Part shown: piece by piece, positions 34,644-43,099 of the stretch
Numbering within the stretch: the stretch's first letter is position 1
Layout: the number at the start of each line of letters is the position of its first letter
Origin: Flavobacteriaceae bacterium UBA1682
GTDB lineage: Bacteria > Bacteroidota > Bacteroidia > Flavobacteriales > Flavobacteriaceae
Direction of reading: 5' to 3'
Assembly: GCA_002320285.1 (NCBI GenBank)
Contig: DCKE01000029.1
Coordinates: 1,698 to 65,697 of the forward strand
Length of the DNA: 64,000 bases
Position numbers and translations under genes: made by a program
Notes under the pieces: model-generated
Told to the model about the DNA's origin: nothing
The model's input: the letters and a program-made list of their open reading frames with translations, nothing else
The model's database searches: none

Positions 34644-35540
34644 ATGGCTCTTTTAGACGATTTTAAAATGCAATACAGAATTGGCGGTGTCGTTCAAAAG
34701 TTATTGTTTTGGAACATAGGCGTTTCTGTAGTTTTTTTTATTTTAAATGCTTTTGTTCCTTCGTTCCACCACTTGTTGTTGGGATGGATCGGCTTGTCGT
34801 CTAAGTCCAGTATTGCGTTAGCTAGGCCGTGGAGCTTTTTTACCTATGCGTTTCTACATGCCAATGTTTTTCACTTGATTTTTAATATGATCGTGTTGAA
34901 CTTCGTAGGACGTTTGTTTATGACGTATTTTACCCAAAAACAATTTTTGGCTGTTTACTGTCTTGGTGCGGTTTTTGGAGGTATATTTTACGTATTATCG
35001 AGTTTTGTGTTTAGTACAGGTATTATATTGGTGGGGGCTTCTGCTGCAATTATGGCCGCATTAGTGGCCTTGGCTACCTATGCTCCGTATATGCCGGTAC
35101 GTTTGTTGCTGATCGGCGAGGTGAAGATGTGGCATATTGCTTTGGCTTTATTGATCATGGATTTAATTCAAATACCCGTTAGTAATACCGGAGGGCATCT
35201 TGCGCATTTAGGCGGTGCATTTTTTGGATTTTTATTTATCAAAGCGTTGCAAAGTGGTACGGATATCAGTAAACCCTTTACTTTTGTAGTCGATAAAACA
35301 ACTAATTTATTTAATCCCAAGCCGGCCAAACACCCTTTTAAAAAGGTACATGTGAATCCCAATAAAACACAACAGACTACACAGCCTTCACAAGGCGGTT
35401 TGATTGGTGTAGGAACAGCTGGGGCTGCTAAAGACCCAGAGCAACAGCGCATTGATCATATACTCGATAAAATTAGTAAATCGGGTTACGACAGTCTGAG
35501 CAAAGAAGAAAAGGATTTTTTATTTAAAATAGGCAAATAG
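34644..35540 (+). CDS. Rhomboid-family intramembrane serine protease (second), with C-terminal tail
   Basis: 298 residues. The rhomboid core has FFTYAFLHANVFHLIFNMIVL, the nucleophile in VGASAAIMAALVAL, and the His in GGHLAHLGGAFFGF. After about residue 210 comes a soluble tail rich in Lys, Pro and Gln. It ends in RIDHILDKISKSGYDSLSKEEKDFLFK, a short helical domain I associate with Bacteroidota rhomboids (DUF6576-like). Tandem rhomboids after mutL may be paralogues with different substrates. No substrate can be named. Confidence 0.92.
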   Translation: MALLDDFKMQYRIGGVVQKLLFWNIGVSVVFFILNAFVPSFHHLLLGWIGLSSKSSIALARPWSFFTYAFLHANVFHLIFNMIVLNFVGRLFMTYFTQKQFLAVYCLGAVFGGIFYVLSSFVFSTGIILVGASAAIMAALVALATYAPYMPVRLLLIGEVKMWHIALALLIMDLIQIPVSNTGGHLAHLGGAFFGFLFIKALQSGTDISKPFTFVVDKTTNLFNPKPAKHPFKKVHVNPNKTQQTTQPSQGGLIGVGTAGAAKDPEQQRIDHILDKISKSGYDSLSKEEKDFLFKIGK

Positions 35541-35637
35541 TTTCCAATTAGGCGGGTCATCGAATTAGTTTTGGATTCCGTTGGCGTAGAAAAATAGGAA
35601 GACTATAAGAATCTTAATGTAAAAGTATTAGTTGTAT

Positions 35638-36687
35638 ATGAAAAAACTTTCGTGGTTTAATAAAGCAGTATTTTTTTTAAATATCGTGTTGGCAGTCATG
35701 ACGCTGCTCGGATATTTCCTGCCTTTTTTAGCGCCAAAGTTGTTTCCTTTTTTATCGGTATTAACGCTGATTTTGCCGTTGCTGCTGATTGCTAATATCT
35801 TTTTCCTGTTGTATTGGGGAGTTCAATTAAAGCGGCAGGTTTTTTTATCCGTGGTTATCTTATTGTTGGGAACCACCTTTATAACCAAATTTTATAAATT
35901 TAGCGGTAGAGATGAGCTGGCTGAAGATCAGGATTTTGTGGTAATGACCTATAACGTACGTTTGTTTAACTTATTCAATTGGATCAAAGACAGTGATGTG
36001 CCGTTTAAGATCAAGGAGTTTATCGATCATGAAGATCCGGATATCTTATGTGTACAGGAGTATTCTAAAAACGCTAAATTAAAATTTCCACAATACAAAT
36101 TTAAATACACCACTTCACACGGTCAAAACATTCAGACCGGTCAAGCTATCTTTTCCAAGTACAGAATTATTGATAAAGGCGAGATCCGTTTCCCAAATTC
36201 TAACAACAATGTGATTTACGTCGATATTGTCAAGGATAAAGATACGGTGAGGGTGTATAGTATGCACTTGCAATCGGTCAATATCAGTCCGGATATACAC
36301 GAAAAAATCGACGAGAAAAAATCAAAATTAATTTTTAATCGATTAAGTCTTGCGTTTAGAGAGCAGCAATTGCAGTCGGAGCTCATACAGTCTCATATGG
36401 ACGATTCTAGACATCCTAAGATTGTTTGTGGGGATATGAACAACAGTGCCTTTTCTTATGTGTATCGCAATATTAGAGGGGATTTAAAGGATGCTTTTGT
36501 TGAGGCTGGAGATGGATTCGGGAAAAGTTATCATTTTATGTATTATCCAGCGCGAATAGACTATATTTTTGTAGATCAACAAATCGAGGTAAAGTCTTTT
36601 ACAACCCATGATGACTTTATCAATTCAGATCATTATCCGATTGTATCTCGCTTAAAGATCAACGACATAAAAGAAAATATAAATTGA
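35638..36687 (+). CDS. Endonuclease/exonuclease/phosphatase family protein, membrane anchored
   Basis: 349 residues from the ATG at 35638 (a TTG two codons upstream is less likely). Two or three N-terminal hydrophobic segments (about 1-85) precede a DNase I-like domain. That domain shows VMTYNVRLFN, the metal-binding Glu in ILCVQEY, HLQSV, VCGDMNNSAFS and the final SDHYPIVSRL. The catalytic set is complete. Substrates could be nucleic acid or phosphodiester lipids. It follows the rhomboid genes by 97 bp on the same strand. Confidence 0.92.
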   Translation: MKKLSWFNKAVFFLNIVLAVMTLLGYFLPFLAPKLFPFLSVLTLILPLLLIANIFFLLYWGVQLKRQVFLSVVILLLGTTFITKFYKFSGRDELAEDQDFVVMTYNVRLFNLFNWIKDSDVPFKIKEFIDHEDPDILCVQEYSKNAKLKFPQYKFKYTTSHGQNIQTGQAIFSKYRIIDKGEIRFPNSNNNVIYVDIVKDKDTVRVYSMHLQSVNISPDIHEKIDEKKSKLIFNRLSLAFREQQLQSELIQSHMDDSRHPKIVCGDMNNSAFSYVYRNIRGDLKDAFVEAGDGFGKSYHFMYYPARIDYIFVDQQIEVKSFTTHDDFINSDHYPIVSRLKINDIKENIN

Positions 36688-36746
36688 TAGCGGTGTAGTG
36701 TCGGTTTTAATTTGTTTTAAAATGGTTATTCATCAATTAAAAGTAT

Positions 36747-36780
36747 AAAAAAAGGCTCTAAGTATTAGAGCCTTTTTTTA
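36747..36780. terminator. Bidirectional terminator
   Basis: AAAGGCTCTAA (36751-36761), loop GTA, TTAGAGCCTTTT (36765-36776), with A and T tracts. It lies between the convergent EEP-family gene and wbqC, whose stop codon it touches. Confidence 0.85.
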
Positions 36781-37398
36781 TACCAGTGGTAAGGTTTGTT
36801 TTCTTAAATAGTCGACAGCATGTCTTCCTTCGTTGAAAAGGAGATCTAATATACTGAGATTGCTAATAAAACCATATTTGTCATCGAATACCTGTACATA
36901 GGGCTCGAATTTTGAATCGTCTTTTTTGCCATTGACTAAATGTCGTAGATCTATACTTTGAACAGGATCTTTTAAATACTCTTCTGTTTTGCTATAGGTT
37001 ATTGGTAAAGCCAAACAATCGGTTAGGATTTCTAATATTTGAAAATTGAGATCCATCATAAATTGATGTTTCTTTTCAAATATCGGTCGAATGTCATCTT
37101 CAAAGTATTCAAAATACGGTGAGGTTCTATAAGAGGCTTCTAGTGATTTCAAATGTTGCTTCTGCCAATTAAACGAATTTTCGATTCGAACATCCTTAAA
37201 TTTTTGATGTAAGTCTATCGCGTGTTTAACAGGGATGTTTAACATTTGCAATCCGTTGGCGCTGTAGATGTACATTCTGTTTCTATTGGTCTGTTTTTGA
37301 AAGTTATCATCTACTTCAAAAGTAACCGTATCGGCTTGTGCTATTGCTACGAACTGACTGATGGACGGAAAGTAGGTAGGGTGTAATAAAATATCCAT
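36778..37398 (-). CDS. WbqC-like family protein
   Basis: A 206-residue soluble protein of the WbqC family (PF08889), with the N-terminal HPTYFPSISQFVAIAQ, NRMYIYSANGLQMLNIPVKH and FNWQKQHLKSLEASYRTSPYFEYF. The family name comes from an O-antigen cluster gene; the biochemical function is not known. It is the last gene of the parA-to-wbqC operon, starting 15 bp after lepB. This placement after lepB is common in Bacteroidota. Confidence 0.9.
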   Translation of the reverse strand: MDILLHPTYFPSISQFVAIAQADTVTFEVDDNFQKQTNRNRMYIYSANGLQMLNIPVKHAIDLHQKFKDVRIENSFNWQKQHLKSLEASYRTSPYFEYFEDDIRPIFEKKHQFMMDLNFQILEILTDCLALPITYSKTEEYLKDPVQSIDLRHLVNGKKDDSKFEPYVQVFDDKYGFISNLSILDLLFNEGRHAVDYLRKQTLPLV

Positions 37399-37413
37399 TT
37401 ACTAAAACTTCAT

Positions 37414-38964
37414 TTACGAATTTCTTTTCGCTTTTCTCTTTTTATAAAAATCATATCCAATCCATCCAATTACAAGGATTACAAAGTATTTGAAATAGGA
37501 TACCGGTTCGCCATTACCACCAACGGTAGTAAACATGCGTTCCCAACGGATTTTGTCTATGGCTTTGCTCCACGGTACATTTTGATCCAAACTCATCCAC
37601 ACGAATACGGGTTTTCCAACAATATGGTCTTCCGGTACAAATCCCCAATATCTACTGTCTAGGGAGTTGTGACGGTTGTCTCCCATCATATAATAATAGT
37701 CTTGTTTGAAGGTGTATTCCGTAACAGGCTGACCGTTTATTTTAATTTCTTCTCCGTTTGTCTCTAGCGTATTGTGTTCATAGGCAGTTATAACGCGTTT
37801 GTAAAACGGCAGTGTTTCCGCGTTTAATTTTACAACTTGACCTTTCTTCGGAATTGGTATAGGACCTAAGTTGTCTTGTGTCCAATTCTTAGTATGTGGA
37901 AAAATAGAGGTGGTTGCTGTTTTATCAATGATACGCGTGATGCTTTTTACATTGGATAAGGTTTTTAAACGTTCAACATTTTCGAAGGTCAGCGCGTAAA
38001 ATAACATGGTATCTACTGCAGTATAGCCAAATGGTTCAGTCGTTTTTAAATCGCGTAAAATAAAATTCTGATCAATAGGTGTTCCATCAGTAACAACCGT
38101 GTAAGAATACTGTAATTTGGCACGATCGTTCAAAATCAATTCCTTTCCGTCGGTATATACAACACCATCTTTGATTTCTAGGCTTTCACCTGGTAAACCT
38201 ACTGTTCTTTTAACGTAATTGGTCTTTTTGTCAAGGGGTTTGTAGACACCTTGGGTATGCTTGCCTGAAAAGTCATAAACGGTATCTGTAGGCCAGTTAA
38301 AAACTACGATATCGTTGTGTTGTACTTTTTGGAATCCCGGTAGTCTAAAATACGGTAGATGCGGTTCAATTAAATACGATTTTGATTTTATAAAAGGTAT
38401 AGAATCGTGCACCATCGGCAAGGCTACGGTAGTCATCGGGGTTCGCGGACCATAATTGATTTTACTGACAAACAAGAAATCACCAACCAATAAGGTTTTC
38501 TCTAAGGAAGATGTCGGAATGGTAAAGGGTTGTATGATATACGTATGTATTAATGTTGCGACAACCACAGCAAATAAAATGGAGCTTACCGTTTCTCCCG
38601 AAGAAGTGGTCGGTTTTAAACTGCGGTTTGGAATATAGGTCACATCTACAGCATAATTGATATAGTATATGTATAGACCTAGTGTTACTACGCCAAGTAT
38701 GGTATCTGCGGTTTTGTTTTTTCCAAAGCTTCTGAGGATTTCAACCCATACCACAGGAAACATAATTAAGTTTACGATAGGTATAAAAAGTAAGATCACC
38801 CACCATGTTGGTCGGTTGATGATTTTCATTAAAACGATGGCATTATAAACAGGGACTATCGCTTCCCAAGGTTTTCTACCTGCTTTTTGATATAGTTTCC
38901 AGGTTCCGGCAAAATGCACAACTTGGATGATTAAGAAAAATATAAACCATTGTATAAGTGTCAT
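37414..38964 (-). CDS. lepB: Signal peptidase I with N-terminal membrane extension
   Basis: 516 residues, longer than the usual enzyme. Residues 1-105 form three or four extra membrane spans (DUF5684-like). The protease domain follows another span (about 126-145), with catalytic Ser153 in FTIPTSSLEKTLL (Leu replaces the usual Met) and catalytic Lys252 in NYVKRTVGLPGE. MGDNRHNSLDSRYWGFVPED is box E. A final span lies near 490-507. It removes signal peptides on the outer face of the inner membrane. A roughly 100-residue insert sits between the catalytic boxes. Such long forms are usual in Bacteroidota. Confidence 0.95.
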   Translation of the reverse strand: MTLIQWFIFFLIIQVVHFAGTWKLYQKAGRKPWEAIVPVYNAIVLMKIINRPTWWVILLFIPIVNLIMFPVVWVEILRSFGKNKTADTILGVVTLGLYIYYINYAVDVTYIPNRSLKPTTSSGETVSSILFAVVVATLIHTYIIQPFTIPTSSLEKTLLVGDFLFVSKINYGPRTPMTTVALPMVHDSIPFIKSKSYLIEPHLPYFRLPGFQKVQHNDIVVFNWPTDTVYDFSGKHTQGVYKPLDKKTNYVKRTVGLPGESLEIKDGVVYTDGKELILNDRAKLQYSYTVVTDGTPIDQNFILRDLKTTEPFGYTAVDTMLFYALTFENVERLKTLSNVKSITRIIDKTATTSIFPHTKNWTQDNLGPIPIPKKGQVVKLNAETLPFYKRVITAYEHNTLETNGEEIKINGQPVTEYTFKQDYYYMMGDNRHNSLDSRYWGFVPEDHIVGKPVFVWMSLDQNVPWSKAIDKIRWERMFTTVGGNGEPVSYFKYFVILVIGWIGYDFYKKRKAKRNS

Positions 38965-38994
38965 AGCTTAAGAATTAAGTTTTTAAAAAGGCTG

Positions 38995-39702
38995 TTATTT
39001 TTTCAAATTTAAAACATCTTTCATAGAAAAGATGCCTTTTTTATGAAAAATCCATTCTGCAGCTAATACGGCTCCTAAGGCAAATCCATTGCGATTATGA
39101 GCGGTATGTTTGATTTCGATGGTATCGATATCAGAACTATAGTCTACAGCATGTGTGCCGGGAACCTGATCTATGCGTTTCGCATAAATTGGAATCGAGT
39201 CTGTCGCGGTTTTTTCATCGAGAGACCATTGGCTGTAGTTAGAGTTTTTGATGATATCTTGAGCCAAGGTAATCGCTGTTCCACTGGGTGCATCTAGTTT
39301 TTGAGTATGATGAATTTCCTCCATAGATACTTGGTATGAACCTAACTGGCTCATAATCTGGGCCAGGTATTCATTAAGTTGAAAGAAGATATTCACGCCA
39401 ATGCTAAAGTTGGACCCGTATAAAAAGGCACCATTTTTAAGTTCGCAATATTTGCAGATTTCGTCGTATTGTTCTAACCAACCGGTAGTACCAGAAATAA
39501 CGGGGATATTGAGGTCTAAAGCCGCTTTAATATTGGTAACCGCCACATCGGGTATACTGAAGTCAATAGCAACATCGGCTTGGTCTAATTGATCAAAAGA
39601 GGTAGTGCTCGTTTTTTTAAGAACGATTTCGTGACCGCGGTCACGAGCGATTTTTTCGATGATTTGGCCCATTTTACCATATCCCAAAAGTGCTATTTTC
39701 AT
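38995..39702 (-). CDS. dapB: 4-hydroxy-tetrahydrodipicolinate reductase
   Basis: A 235-residue NAD(P)H-dependent enzyme of the lysine/diaminopimelate pathway. The nucleotide-binding start MKIALLGYGKMGQIIEKIA, VISGTTGW, and the catalytic signature EEIHHTQKLDAPSGTAITLAQ are present. It is slightly shorter than the E. coli enzyme, as in other Bacteroidota. It lies in the operon between a DUF5683 gene and lepB, with 12-30 bp gaps. Confidence 0.96.
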   Translation of the reverse strand: MKIALLGYGKMGQIIEKIARDRGHEIVLKKTSTTSFDQLDQADVAIDFSIPDVAVTNIKAALDLNIPVISGTTGWLEQYDEICKYCELKNGAFLYGSNFSIGVNIFFQLNEYLAQIMSQLGSYQVSMEEIHHTQKLDAPSGTAITLAQDIIKNSNYSQWSLDEKTATDSIPIYAKRIDQVPGTHAVDYSSDIDTIEIKHTAHNRNGFALGAVLAAEWIFHKKGIFSMKDVLNLKK

Positions 39703-39714
39703 AAAGTTATCTTG

Positions 39715-40290
39715 TTAAAATTTATACTGTAAACTCAAACCATATTGGTATTGATAGTCTACTTCATTGAGTTGAAACGTAGGTTGAAACGTAAGTTCAT
39801 CGCTGACGTTAAATTGCAATAAATGTGCATCGATATTGGCATCAATGATGGTAAGTATATAGATACCTGCTGTAATTACAGCAGATAAATCGCGATTTCG
39901 CTGATAGAAACGCTGTCCTGCTATGACTCTGTCGTTGTCCAGTCTGCCAAATTTAACATCGTCAGGATTGTTGGTGTGGTTAAGTCGCTTTTTATATTCA
40001 TTTCTGTACTCCTTATACTTTTTATGGTTGTCGGAATAGAAATAAAGCGAAATTCCCATCCCGATATAAGGGATAGGAACTTTCCAGTATTTTTTATTGT
40101 AGAATTGACCCAATCCCGGAACTACCGCTGAATAAAAAGCAGCTCTAGCAGGAGATAATGGATCCATTGGCTTTTCAACAATCACGTCAGGAGTGCTAAA
40201 TTGTAGCGTATCTGTACTGGATTGACTATAGGATTTTGCGCCACTTACTAAACAAAATCCAATTAAAATAAGGTAAGTTATTTGTTTCAC
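39715..40290 (-). CDS. DUF5683 domain protein, exported
   Basis: A 191-residue protein with a signal peptide (MKQITYLILIGFCLVSGAKSYSQ) and the DUF5683 core: RAAFYSAVVPGLGQFYNKKYWKVPIPYIGMG, followed by hydrophobic stretches and ending in YQYGLSLQYKF. The terminal aromatic residue and alternating pattern hint at an envelope location. Function unknown. The start overlaps the parB stop by one base (TAATG). Confidence 0.88.
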   Translation of the reverse strand: MKQITYLILIGFCLVSGAKSYSQSSTDTLQFSTPDVIVEKPMDPLSPARAAFYSAVVPGLGQFYNKKYWKVPIPYIGMGISLYFYSDNHKKYKEYRNEYKKRLNHTNNPDDVKFGRLDNDRVIAGQRFYQRNRDLSAVITAGIYILTIIDANIDAHLLQFNVSDELTFQPTFQLNEVDYQYQYGLSLQYKF

Positions 40291-41189
40291 TACTCTTCTA
40301 GGAGTTTTATTATTCTATGAAGATCTTCTTCAGAATGGAAGGGTATCGAAATTTTTCCCTTTCCATTGGCTGTCGCTTTGATGTCCACTTTAGCTCCAAA
40401 AAAAGAAGCAAAAGTATTTTGATAATTTTCGGGTAATTTATAAGTATTCGGTTTTGCCGGTTTATCATCTAAGCCCAATATTTTTTGCTGGTAACTCTTT
40501 ACCAAAGCCTCCGTTTCGCGTACGGACAAATTTTCACTGATGATTTTGTGATAAATATCGGTTTGAGCGTCAAGATCATCGATGTTTATAATCGCTCTCC
40601 CGTGCCCCATAGTGATAAAGCCGTCGCGAATTCCCGTTTGAATAATCGGGTCTAATCTCAATAATCTCAAGTAATTAGCGATAGTAGATCGCTTTTTACC
40701 TACTCGATCACTCATTTGCTCTTGAGTCAATTGTATTTCATCAATCAAACGTTGGTAAGAAAGGGCAATTTCAATCGGATCTAAGTCGTGACGTTGGATG
40801 TTTTCAACCAAGGCCATCACTAGAGAATCGTTATCGTTTGCCAAGCGAATATAGGCTGGGACAGTAGTTAATCCGACCAACTTAGACGCGCGCAAACGGC
40901 GTTCACCTGAGATTAGTTGGTATTTGTTAAATTCTACCTTTCGAACCGTTATCGGTTGAATCACTCCGAGTTCTTTAATACTCGTAGCCAATTCTTTTAA
41001 AGAATCTTCATTGAAGTTGGTTCGCGGTTGAAATGGATTGATCTCAATAGCATCAATGTCCAATTCAATAATATTACCAACTACTTTGTCAGCATTGGTG
41101 TCTGCTGCAGATTTTATATCGTTTTCAGGATCTTTTAGCAAGGCGGATAATCCTCTTCCTAAAGCCTGTTTTTTTATTGCCTTTGCCAT
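40290..41189 (-). CDS. parB: Chromosome partitioning protein ParB
   Basis: A 299-residue DNA-binding CTPase that loads at parS. Marks are GRGLSALL at the N terminus, EINPFQPRTNFNEDSLKELATSI, the arginine-rich CTP-binding GERRLRASKLVG, VENIQRHDLDPIEIALSYQRLIDE, a helix-turn-helix around LTQEQMSDRVGKKRSTIANYLRLL, and a C-terminal dimer domain. I saw no copy of the classic GTTTCACGTGAAAC parS site in this window. It follows parA by 18 bp. Confidence 0.97.
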   Translation of the reverse strand: MAKAIKKQALGRGLSALLKDPENDIKSAADTNADKVVGNIIELDIDAIEINPFQPRTNFNEDSLKELATSIKELGVIQPITVRKVEFNKYQLISGERRLRASKLVGLTTVPAYIRLANDNDSLVMALVENIQRHDLDPIEIALSYQRLIDEIQLTQEQMSDRVGKKRSTIANYLRLLRLDPIIQTGIRDGFITMGHGRAIINIDDLDAQTDIYHKIISENLSVRETEALVKSYQQKILGLDDKPAKPNTYKLPENYQNTFASFFGAKVDIKATANGKGKISIPFHSEEDLHRIIKLLEE

Positions 41190-41207
41190 AATTATCGTAT
41201 ACGCAAC

Positions 41208-41972
41208 TTATTTGTTCTTTTGAATAATTTCTTCTGCCAAGCTTAAATAATTGGTAGCTCCTTTGCTGGTCGCATCATAATTGATGATACTCTCGCCAAA
41301 ACTAGGTGCTTCGCTGAGCTTCACATTACGCTGTATGATGGTTTTAAAAACCATATTGTTGAAGTGTTTTTGAACTTCTTCGACAACTTGATTGGACAGT
41401 CGCAAGCGAGAATCGTACATCGTCAGTAAAAGGCCCTCAATATCTAAATCGGGATTGTGTATTTTTTGAACACTTTTGATGGTGTTTAATAATTTTCCTA
41501 GTCCCTCTAAAGCGAAGTATTCACATTGAATCGGAATCACAACAGAGTCTGCAGCTGTTAAAGCATTTAAGGTTAACAGTCCCAAAGAAGGGGCGCAATC
41601 AATAATTATATAGTCGTATTGGTCTTTGATACTTGCCAAAGACTGCTTAAGCATATATTCTCTTTTTTCTTTGTCAACCAATTCAATCTCAATAGCAACC
41701 AAATCGATATGAGCTGGAATTAGAGATACGTTAGGAGCAGAACAAGAAATGATGGCTTCCTCTGGGGTATTGCTGTGTTCTAATAATTGATAAGTCCCGA
41801 TTTCAATGGTTTCGACATCTACTCCTAGTCCAGAAGTAGCGTTGGCTTGTGGATCGGCATCAATTAAAAGCACTCTTTTCTCCAAAGCACCTAAAGACGC
41901 TGCGAGATTAACAGAAGTTGTGGTTTTTCCAACGCCTCCTTTTTGGTTGGCAATTGCAATAATTTTACCCAT
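41208..41972 (-). CDS. parA: Chromosome partitioning ATPase ParA
   Basis: A 254-residue ATPase from the ATG at 41972. It has the deviant Walker A KGGVGKTTTSVNLAASL, LLIDADPQANATSGLG (Walker A'), and IIDCAPSLGLLTLNAL (Walker B). It works with ParB to move origins apart. It is first in the minus-strand operon parA-parB-DUF5683-dapB-lepB-wbqC. A 12-codon in-frame extension upstream is not supported, since MGKIIAIANQKGG matches the family start. Confidence 0.97.
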   Translation of the reverse strand: MGKIIAIANQKGGVGKTTTSVNLAASLGALEKRVLLIDADPQANATSGLGVDVETIEIGTYQLLEHSNTPEEAIISCSAPNVSLIPAHIDLVAIEIELVDKEKREYMLKQSLASIKDQYDYIIIDCAPSLGLLTLNALTAADSVVIPIQCEYFALEGLGKLLNTIKSVQKIHNPDLDIEGLLLTMYDSRLRLSNQVVEEVQKHFNNMVFKTIIQRNVKLSEAPSFGESIINYDATSKGATNYLSLAEEIIQKNK

Positions 41973-42079
41973 TTTGTATCTAAAATATTTTGAGTCGTAA
42001 AAATACAATTTTTTATGGGTTTAGAAAATCTAATTTATCAACAATTTGCAAAAGTATCTATTGCTCAGTGTTTTATATA

Positions 42080-42122
42080 AAAAAAGAAGTCAAACTAAAA
42101 AAATTAAGATTGACTTCTTTAT
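42080..42122. terminator. Terminator after the short-chain dehydrogenase gene
   Basis: AAAGAAGTCAA (42083-42093) pairs with TTGACTTCTTT (42110-42120) around an A-rich 16-nt loop, with A and T tracts outside. It lies 18 bp after the dehydrogenase stop and upstream of parA. Confidence 0.7.
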
Positions 42123-42139
42123 AAATTTATAAATGAGAC

Positions 42140-43015
42140 TTATTTCTTGTTTCGCACATGGGCTTCGAGCATGTCCCACATTTCCGAAGGTATTTGTTCG
42201 AGCATATTGAATTCGCCAGCGCCTTGTAGCCATTCTCCTCCATCTATGGTAACTACTTCACCGTTGACAAAGGATGAAAAATCAGAAACCAAATAGGCTG
42301 CTAGATTTGCTAATTCCTGATGAACACCGACACGGCGTAGTGGTATTTTCTTCGTTAAATCAAATTTTTCTTGTAAATCTCCAGGCAGTAAACGATCCCA
42401 AGCACCTTTTGTAGGGAATGGACCGGGAGCAATGGCATTAGATCGGATACCGTATTTTGCCCATTCAACGGCCAAACTACGGGTCATCGCCAATACTCCA
42501 GCTTTAGCTGTGGCAGAGGGAACTACATAACCCGATCCCGTCCAGGCATAAGTGGTGGTGATATTCAAAATAACTTTGTTGCGTTCCTTCTGATCGATCC
42601 AGTGTTTTCCAAAGGCCAAAGTACAGTTCTTAGAACCCTTGAGTACAATGTCGATAATGGTGTCAAAAGCATTGGAAGACAAACGCTCCGTGGGTGAAAT
42701 AAAATTCCCCGCAGCATTGTTTAACAGCACATCTACTTTTTCGAATTTTTCAAGTACCTCTTTTAACATGTTCTCCACTTGATCGTAATGACGTACGTCA
42801 CAGGCAATAGGTAAACATGTTCCTCCCGTTAAGGCTTCCAATTCAGCAGCGGTTGTTTTTAATTTCTCAATATCTCTAGAGGTAATAGCTACTTTTGCTC
42901 CCAATTCTAAAAAATAAGTAGACATGGCTTTTCCCAAGCCACTTCCTCCACCAGTTACAACAATTACCTTGTCGTCAAGGGCTCCATCACGAAGCATTTT
43001 AGCAGTAAAATCCAT
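42140..43015 (-). CDS. Short-chain dehydrogenase/reductase (2,4-dienoyl-CoA reductase-like)
   Basis: 291 residues. NAD(P)-binding VTGGGSGLGKAMSTYFLELGAKVAI, NNAAGNFISPTERLS, and RSNAIAPGPFPTKGAWDRL resemble peroxisomal-type 2,4-dienoyl-CoA reductases. The classical catalytic Tyr-x3-Lys is replaced around GYVVPSATAKAGVLAMTRSLA: Lys is kept, while Tyr is shifted or absent. This also occurs in that reductase group, which does not use the Tyr in the same way. A role in unsaturated fatty acid oxidation is likely but not proven. Single gene. Confidence 0.87.
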   Translation of the reverse strand: MDFTAKMLRDGALDDKVIVVTGGGSGLGKAMSTYFLELGAKVAITSRDIEKLKTTAAELEALTGGTCLPIACDVRHYDQVENMLKEVLEKFEKVDVLLNNAAGNFISPTERLSSNAFDTIIDIVLKGSKNCTLAFGKHWIDQKERNKVILNITTTYAWTGSGYVVPSATAKAGVLAMTRSLAVEWAKYGIRSNAIAPGPFPTKGAWDRLLPGDLQEKFDLTKKIPLRRVGVHQELANLAAYLVSDFSSFVNGEVVTIDGGEWLQGAGEFNMLEQIPSEMWDMLEAHVRNKK

Positions 43016-43049
43016 AACTTAAAATTTATACGTTACGTAAATATAGCAA

Positions 43050-43077
43050 AAAAGATATATGCATGCATATATCTTTT
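43050..43077 (-). terminator. 28-bp perfect palindrome, probable bshC terminator
   Basis: AAAAGATATATGCA is followed directly by its exact reverse complement TGCATATATCTTTT, with no spacer. On the minus strand it is followed by further T residues, and it lies 23 nt after the bshC stop, which fits a terminator. It is also 35 bp upstream of the dehydrogenase start, so it could serve as an operator instead. Confidence 0.5.
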
Positions 43078-43099
43078 GAAATTTGTATCGGATTCGAAT

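Noticed and set aside
36778..41972. parS site near parAB
   Set aside because: No GTTTCACGTGAAAC-like palindrome was found; the TTTGTTTCACTACTC near 40290 is not symmetric.
40290..42008. Plasmid-type partition system or integrated plasmid
   Set aside because: parA and parB sit in a conserved chromosomal operon with dapB and lepB, so they are the chromosomal pair.
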